Assembly (NCBI GenBank): GCA_009823395.1
Contig: CM020505.1
Location: 8,430,129 to 8,494,128, forward strand
Source: Thamnaconus septentrionalis
Taxonomy: Eukaryota > Chordata > Actinopteri > Tetraodontiformes > Monacanthidae
Reading direction: 5' to 3'
Length of the DNA stretch: 64,000 bases
The notes beneath the pieces were generated by a model, which saw only the letters and a list, made by a program, of their open reading frames with translations, was not told the DNA's origin and did not search any database. The position numbers and the translations under genes are program-made. This document shows, piece by piece, positions 41,201-64,000 of the stretch (position 1 is its first letter; each line of letters opens with the position of its first letter).

Positions 41201-42141
41201 TTGGTTCTAAAGGAAGAAGAATGCATTTACACTCTATACTAAATCACATACTGATCAGCAGTCATGTGGGAAAATCAATTTTGTATTTGAAAGCCCGGAG
41301 CCTGTGATCCCTCCGCTCCCCACCCCTCCCTGCCACCCTCGACCCAGTTTGCTTAGAACCCCAGGAATACAACTCTGTGTCACTAAACCTGTGCTTCTCG
41401 AATCAGAATGCTCCATGCGTCAAGGTCATATGGGTTTTCTTCCAACTTCTTCTCTGCCTTCTTCACCTTCTCTGGGATGTACTCGGCAGCCGCCTGCAAA
41501 ACGACAAAGGGGAGCAGGACAATGGTGTCATTGCACAGAACAGTCTCACATGGTGCTCAGAATGGGACACGTGACGACTAATGAATTATTATTGTGTTGT
41601 CGTCGTTGAAGTAGAAGTGCCTTCGCAGAAGACGCACGTATTATTAACCTCTGCAAACATGGTAACACGAAGAAGCGACTCTGGCCTCCTTCACGGTTAG
41701 TGCATCAAAATACAAGTTGCTAATAGTAGGGCTTTCAGCTGACTGGCTGGCTCCCCATTGCATGACGCAATTATTGCTATTTAGGCTCAAGGTTAACTCA
41801 AGAGTGCAACAAAGTTGGGTAATTAATTACCGTAGTTTAACAATCAAATAAACGTTTCGCGGGCAACAGGCGCGGATAATGCTAAGGTTAGCTCATCAAC
41901 ATGGCGTAAGGAATGCTACATTTGCAGCTTTACACCGACGTCGGCCTGGCTACACACTTTGAAAGTAGGGAAAACACATGCACACAAACACACACATCAA
42001 AAGGTTCTTACTACTTTGCATGTGATGCGGTTAACGCACGAAGTAAAAGACCGAAAGCGGACTGCTATTGTAGTCATGGCTAGCTTGCCCCTCAGCAAAA
42101 GTGCACATAGCTACCTGGTCGGCCGTTCCTTCGGTGGTCAT
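32214..42141 (-). CDS. cstf3: Cleavage stimulation factor subunit 3 (CstF-77), with one-base frameshift
   Basis: CstF-77 scaffolds the CstF complex in nuclear pre-mRNA 3'-end processing; its HAT repeats dimerise, and a C-terminal segment binds CstF-64 and CstF-50. Twenty coding exons in transcript order: 42141-42115, 41493-41389, 41206-41111, 37321-37289, 36694-36597, 36504-36438, 36343-36309, 36224-36098, 36008-35931, 35841-35679, 35128-35019, 34934-34818, 34701-34483, 34380-34278, 34152-34083, 33982-33788, 33695-33545, 33171-33077, 32945-32885, 32413-32214. Landmarks run from [20 protein letters not shown] through [19 protein letters not shown] and [20 protein letters not shown] to the terminus [16 protein letters not shown]. 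The exons total 2,150 nt, one short of a multiple of three. Exon 16 changes frame at about codon 505, where a C appears missing from the run at 33914-33916; with it the protein would be 716 residues (human 717). The intron after exon 8 has a GC donor. Identity is certain; the frameshift may be an assembly error. Confidence 0.95.
32500..32812. repeat. TA/CA-rich microsatellite in last CSTF3 intron
   Basis: About 310 bp of alternating TA, CATA, TGTA and CA units fill most of the intron between the last two CSTF3 coding exons. Y/I/V/C-rich frames on both strands are repeat artefacts. Confidence 0.9.
33189..33503. mobile_element. hAT-type MITE in CSTF3 intron 17
   Basis: The left end is CAGGGATCAGCAACC and the right end reads CAGGGGTAACCAGGGGTCACC on the other strand. 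Flanking 8-mers cacaaggg (33181-33188) and cacaagag (33504-33511) match at 7 of 8. The sequence resembles the vertebrate hAT group with 'agcaacc...gagccac' ends. It occupies most of the 373-bp intron and has no coding capacity. Confidence 0.7.
35159..35520. mobile_element. Probable degraded hAT-type element in CSTF3 intron 10
   Basis: It starts with 'cagcgtttcgcaactggtgggtcgc', a typical hAT-family left end, and near 35518 has 'agggaaccaca', like a right end. The flanking 8-mers match poorly, so the boundaries are tentative. No frame is present. Confidence 0.35.
36092..36097 (-). other. Noncanonical GC splice donor in CSTF3
   Basis: On the minus strand the exon ending KYEE is followed by gcgagt rather than GT. 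The phase-correct junction to [15 protein letters not shown] requires this GC donor. The nearby GT, four bases further, would shift the frame into a stop. Confidence 0.8.
37322..41110 (-). other. CSTF3 intron 3 (3.8 kb), no other gene seen
   Basis: This is by far the largest CSTF3 intron here, and the others are mostly 70-700 bp. It is AT-rich and almost free of the repeats found elsewhere in the window. It opens with a weak donor (gttaat) and contains several AATAAA hexamers on the CSTF3 strand (plus-strand TTTATT at 40450-40455, 38048-38053 and 37505-37510). No internal exons were recognised. Confidence 0.7.
40450..40455 (-). terminator. Candidate intronic polyadenylation signal of CSTF3
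   Basis: This AATAAA on the minus strand lies about 660 nt into intron 3. Vertebrate CstF-77 genes are known to use an intronic poly(A) site in intron 3 to make a short isoform. Which hexamer is used here cannot be told from sequence alone. Confidence 0.25.
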
Positions 42142-42360
42142 GGCTGGAAGAGTAATCTAGATTAGAAACGTCAATTCAACTGGATTAAAGCCCAGACAAT
42201 AACGCGATGGCAAATTTAAAAACCACTGAGACACATCTTCGAGATCTGATCGATCACACTGAGCACAAGTTTAACACGCTACAACTCGGCTGGCCACGGT
42301 CTCAAAATGGCGTGAAGCTCGCCTTCCGCTCTACCAGGCCGCAACAACAATAACATTTCC
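42142..42360 (-). promoter_or_regulatory. CSTF3 5' UTR and promoter region
   Basis: This lies immediately upstream of the CSTF3 ATG (42139-42141 on the minus strand). It contains an ATGGCG word in 'caaaatggcgtg' (about 42302-42313), the core of YY1-type sites common near housekeeping gene starts, and no TATA box at the expected place. The assignment rests on position. Confidence 0.4.
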
Positions 42361-44040
42361 GACGAGCCCTTCGAAATAAAACTCGCACAAGGTGAGCGAC
42401 TGAAACAACTTCAAAGCAATGGAGGGATTTCGCAATGCTTGCGACGATTCATAATATCTACTGCCCTTCAGCTTTCTCGACACACTTTCTTGACCAACTA
42501 TGTGCGTTGGCCTAATAAAAGTCGGATGTTGTTTGCTGCTAGAAGTGCACCTGTCACTGGATGAGGGAAAATGTTCGAGGTATTGGTGGTACGTCAGAGC
42601 CTTGTTTTGAAATACTAAACTGTTTCCTATTGATAGGCAAATACAACACCAACATTTGTGAACATGTTTATGAATAACAATCACGTGCTGGATGGATTGC
42701 GACTGGGAACCTGTTTTATTTATTTATTTTTATTTAATGTATGTTTGCAGTGAAAGAGTTGTAGAGACGATTAGTGCAGACCACACATTACGAATATTTC
42801 CCCCGGTTCTTATTCGTAAGTTCCTCGTCTATATCAGTAGTCTAATTTAGAAAAATGAGTGCAAAAGGATCTCATTAATTATTATTATCATTATTATTGT
42901 CATAGCCACGAGGGGGAGACAGTGAACAGCCGCACTGAGCCCGCGCTGTGTAGCTGGCCAGCATCTAAAACAGACCAAAGCAAAAGAGCAAAGAGTAGTT
43001 ACCCAGATAGAAATAGAATATTTTTTCTCCTTGAGCGTTTAAACGTCTACATTTGTACTGTTTTAAATTCCATTTTGACTTACAAGAAAATAGTTTTAAA
43101 TGTTCATAAAATATGTGTAATTTGTAGGGAAGGAAAACAAGATTTTTTCAGATTAGATTTTCTTTATTTAGTGAGACTTTTGACTATGTTATATACATCA
43201 AAAACATTCTATGTAGATTTGATGGCAAATCATGTAAAGTTAAAACGCATATAGACTTGGTGAGGCTGCATAGCTGTCCCCAGGATAGTCCCTTCTGTCA
43301 TCGACCAAGAGCTAGTAAACTTTTAGGACACTTCTTTAGACCTATACAAGTTCCTCTATTTTTCCTATGACAGCTGTGTTTACCAATGAGGCCTGAGAGG
43401 TGTTCACACCTGTTTTCCAGCTGACCAAGTCTGTTGTCTATAATTGGGGTGGGACAGGTGAGGACCAGGAAAGACAAATGCCTATGTGGATTAGATTACA
43501 GCTGGTCTTCCCAGACGGTTGACTCAGACAGTTGGGTATTTGAGCTGCTTACTTGTCGGTTGGGGGCCGCCTTCTGTCTGAGTAGAGCTTGTTTGTGGCC
43601 ACTACTACCTTTAAAGAGTCACGTTCTTAAGTGGTCTTAAAAAACACAATACAGTTATACCATTGAGCTGAGCCCTAGTTAAGTCTAGATTTACATGACT
43701 GTCTTGAATATATTTGCTGTTTTCAGAAATGTTACGTATCTCAATTCTGTATATAAATAATGTGCTATTCAATTCTGTATATTATGCAAAGTCTTCACGG
43801 TTGCCTTTTAAAATTCATTTTTGCACGGTTTTGAATCTTTTCTTTTTGGCCGTTTACTGCATTTTCTTGTTCCGATCTTTTCATTTTATTACGTGTCTGT
43901 TGTTACGCGTCTCAAAAACGATCTACTCGACGATAGATTGCTCTGGTCTCGCCAATGCCGTCAGTTCGCAAACATTCGCTCGCTGTTGCTAGAGAAAAGG
44001 GACATGTTAGAGACTGGCAGGGCCGCGGAGCAGCACGTCG
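42361..44040. other. Intergenic region between divergent CSTF3 and HIPK3
   Basis: I see no gene or mobile element. Short AT-rich and A/T-homopolymer patches (about 42715-42745, 42870-42905) are the only structure. The right edge leads into the GC-richer HIPK3 first-exon region. Confidence 0.5.
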
Positions 44041-44339
44041 GGTCGGGGTAACGGAGACAGCTCCAGAGATGGGCTGCTTGGCCCGAAGAGGACGGAGACG
44101 AAACTGAATCGTTTAGCTACTTCCTGGGGCGACGTGTGGTGTTTGTGGACGCTATAATGCTGGAGTTGATTAGTGTTTAAAATGTGGGAGATGGTGTCGT
44201 TGCCGAGAGCGAGCTCTCTCTTCCTGTCGTCTAGGACAAGATGGCAGCAATGCAGGCGAACTGTGCATGGTATGGATTAATAAGTCCATAACATGTTCAG
44301 AGAAGCCCGGGATTATACTTATATTGACTCTATGTGAAG
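44041..44339 (+). other. hipk3: Candidate HIPK3 first exon (5' UTR or alternative N-terminus)
   Basis: A strong donor gaag/gtaagt ends this exon at 44339, and the main HIPK3 coding exon is preceded by an acceptor at 50628-50629. A YY1-like word, aagatggcagc (44238-44248), is typical of regions just downstream of start sites. The exon holds a short upstream frame (ATG 44241 to TAA 44289-44291). It also has an ATG at 44267 whose frame stays open to the donor and, after splicing, runs directly into the canonical HIPK3 ATG. The transcription start is not defined. Confidence 0.5.

Positions 44340-64000
<19,661 letters not shown>

Overview
The window is eukaryotic nuclear DNA from a ray-finned fish, most likely a percomorph-type teleost. 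Spliced vertebrate genes with compact introns sit among long CA/GT microsatellites, short nonautonomous hAT and Tc1-like elements, and a tRNA-like SINE with the familiar fish 'gcaagaaggt...gggttcgatcc' core. I identified genes by reading exons, splice sites and phases and comparing the peptides with remembered vertebrate proteins. No database was searched.

Layout, left to right: the last three coding exons of EIF3M (+, 106-1333); a 3 kb spacer; PRRG4 (+, 4482 to about 6330); QSER1 (+, 7937-17403, 13 coding exons that join to an intact 1,668-residue frame); a 7-8 kb spacer with a GC-rich island that may hold the DEPDC7 promoter; DEPDC7 (+, 25299-30298, 8 coding exons); CSTF3 (-, 42141-32214, 20 coding exons, convergent with DEPDC7); and HIPK3 (+, non-coding or alternative first exon ending at 44339, first main coding exon 50632-51989, second 60822-60945, remainder beyond the window). 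CSTF3 and HIPK3 are divergent, with starts about 2 kb apart.

The gene order matches human 11p13 (EIF3M, CCDC73, PRRG4, QSER1, DEPDC7, TCP11L1, CSTF3, HIPK3) except that I find neither CCDC73 nor TCP11L1. This is a conserved synteny block of unrelated housekeeping and regulatory genes, not an operon or a functional cassette, and I see no sign of a novel multi-gene system.

The observations most worth checking are: a one-base frameshift in a conserved CSTF3 exon (assembly error or real lesion); a GC-AG intron in CSTF3; an oversized CSTF3 intron 3 with a weak donor, matching the known CstF-77 intronic-polyadenylation feedback locus; an in-frame upstream start for HIPK3; a glycine/acidic expansion in HIPK3; a (CT)n microsatellite serving as the polypyrimidine tract of the last PRRG4 exon; and several hAT-type insertions, four of them with 8-bp target duplications.
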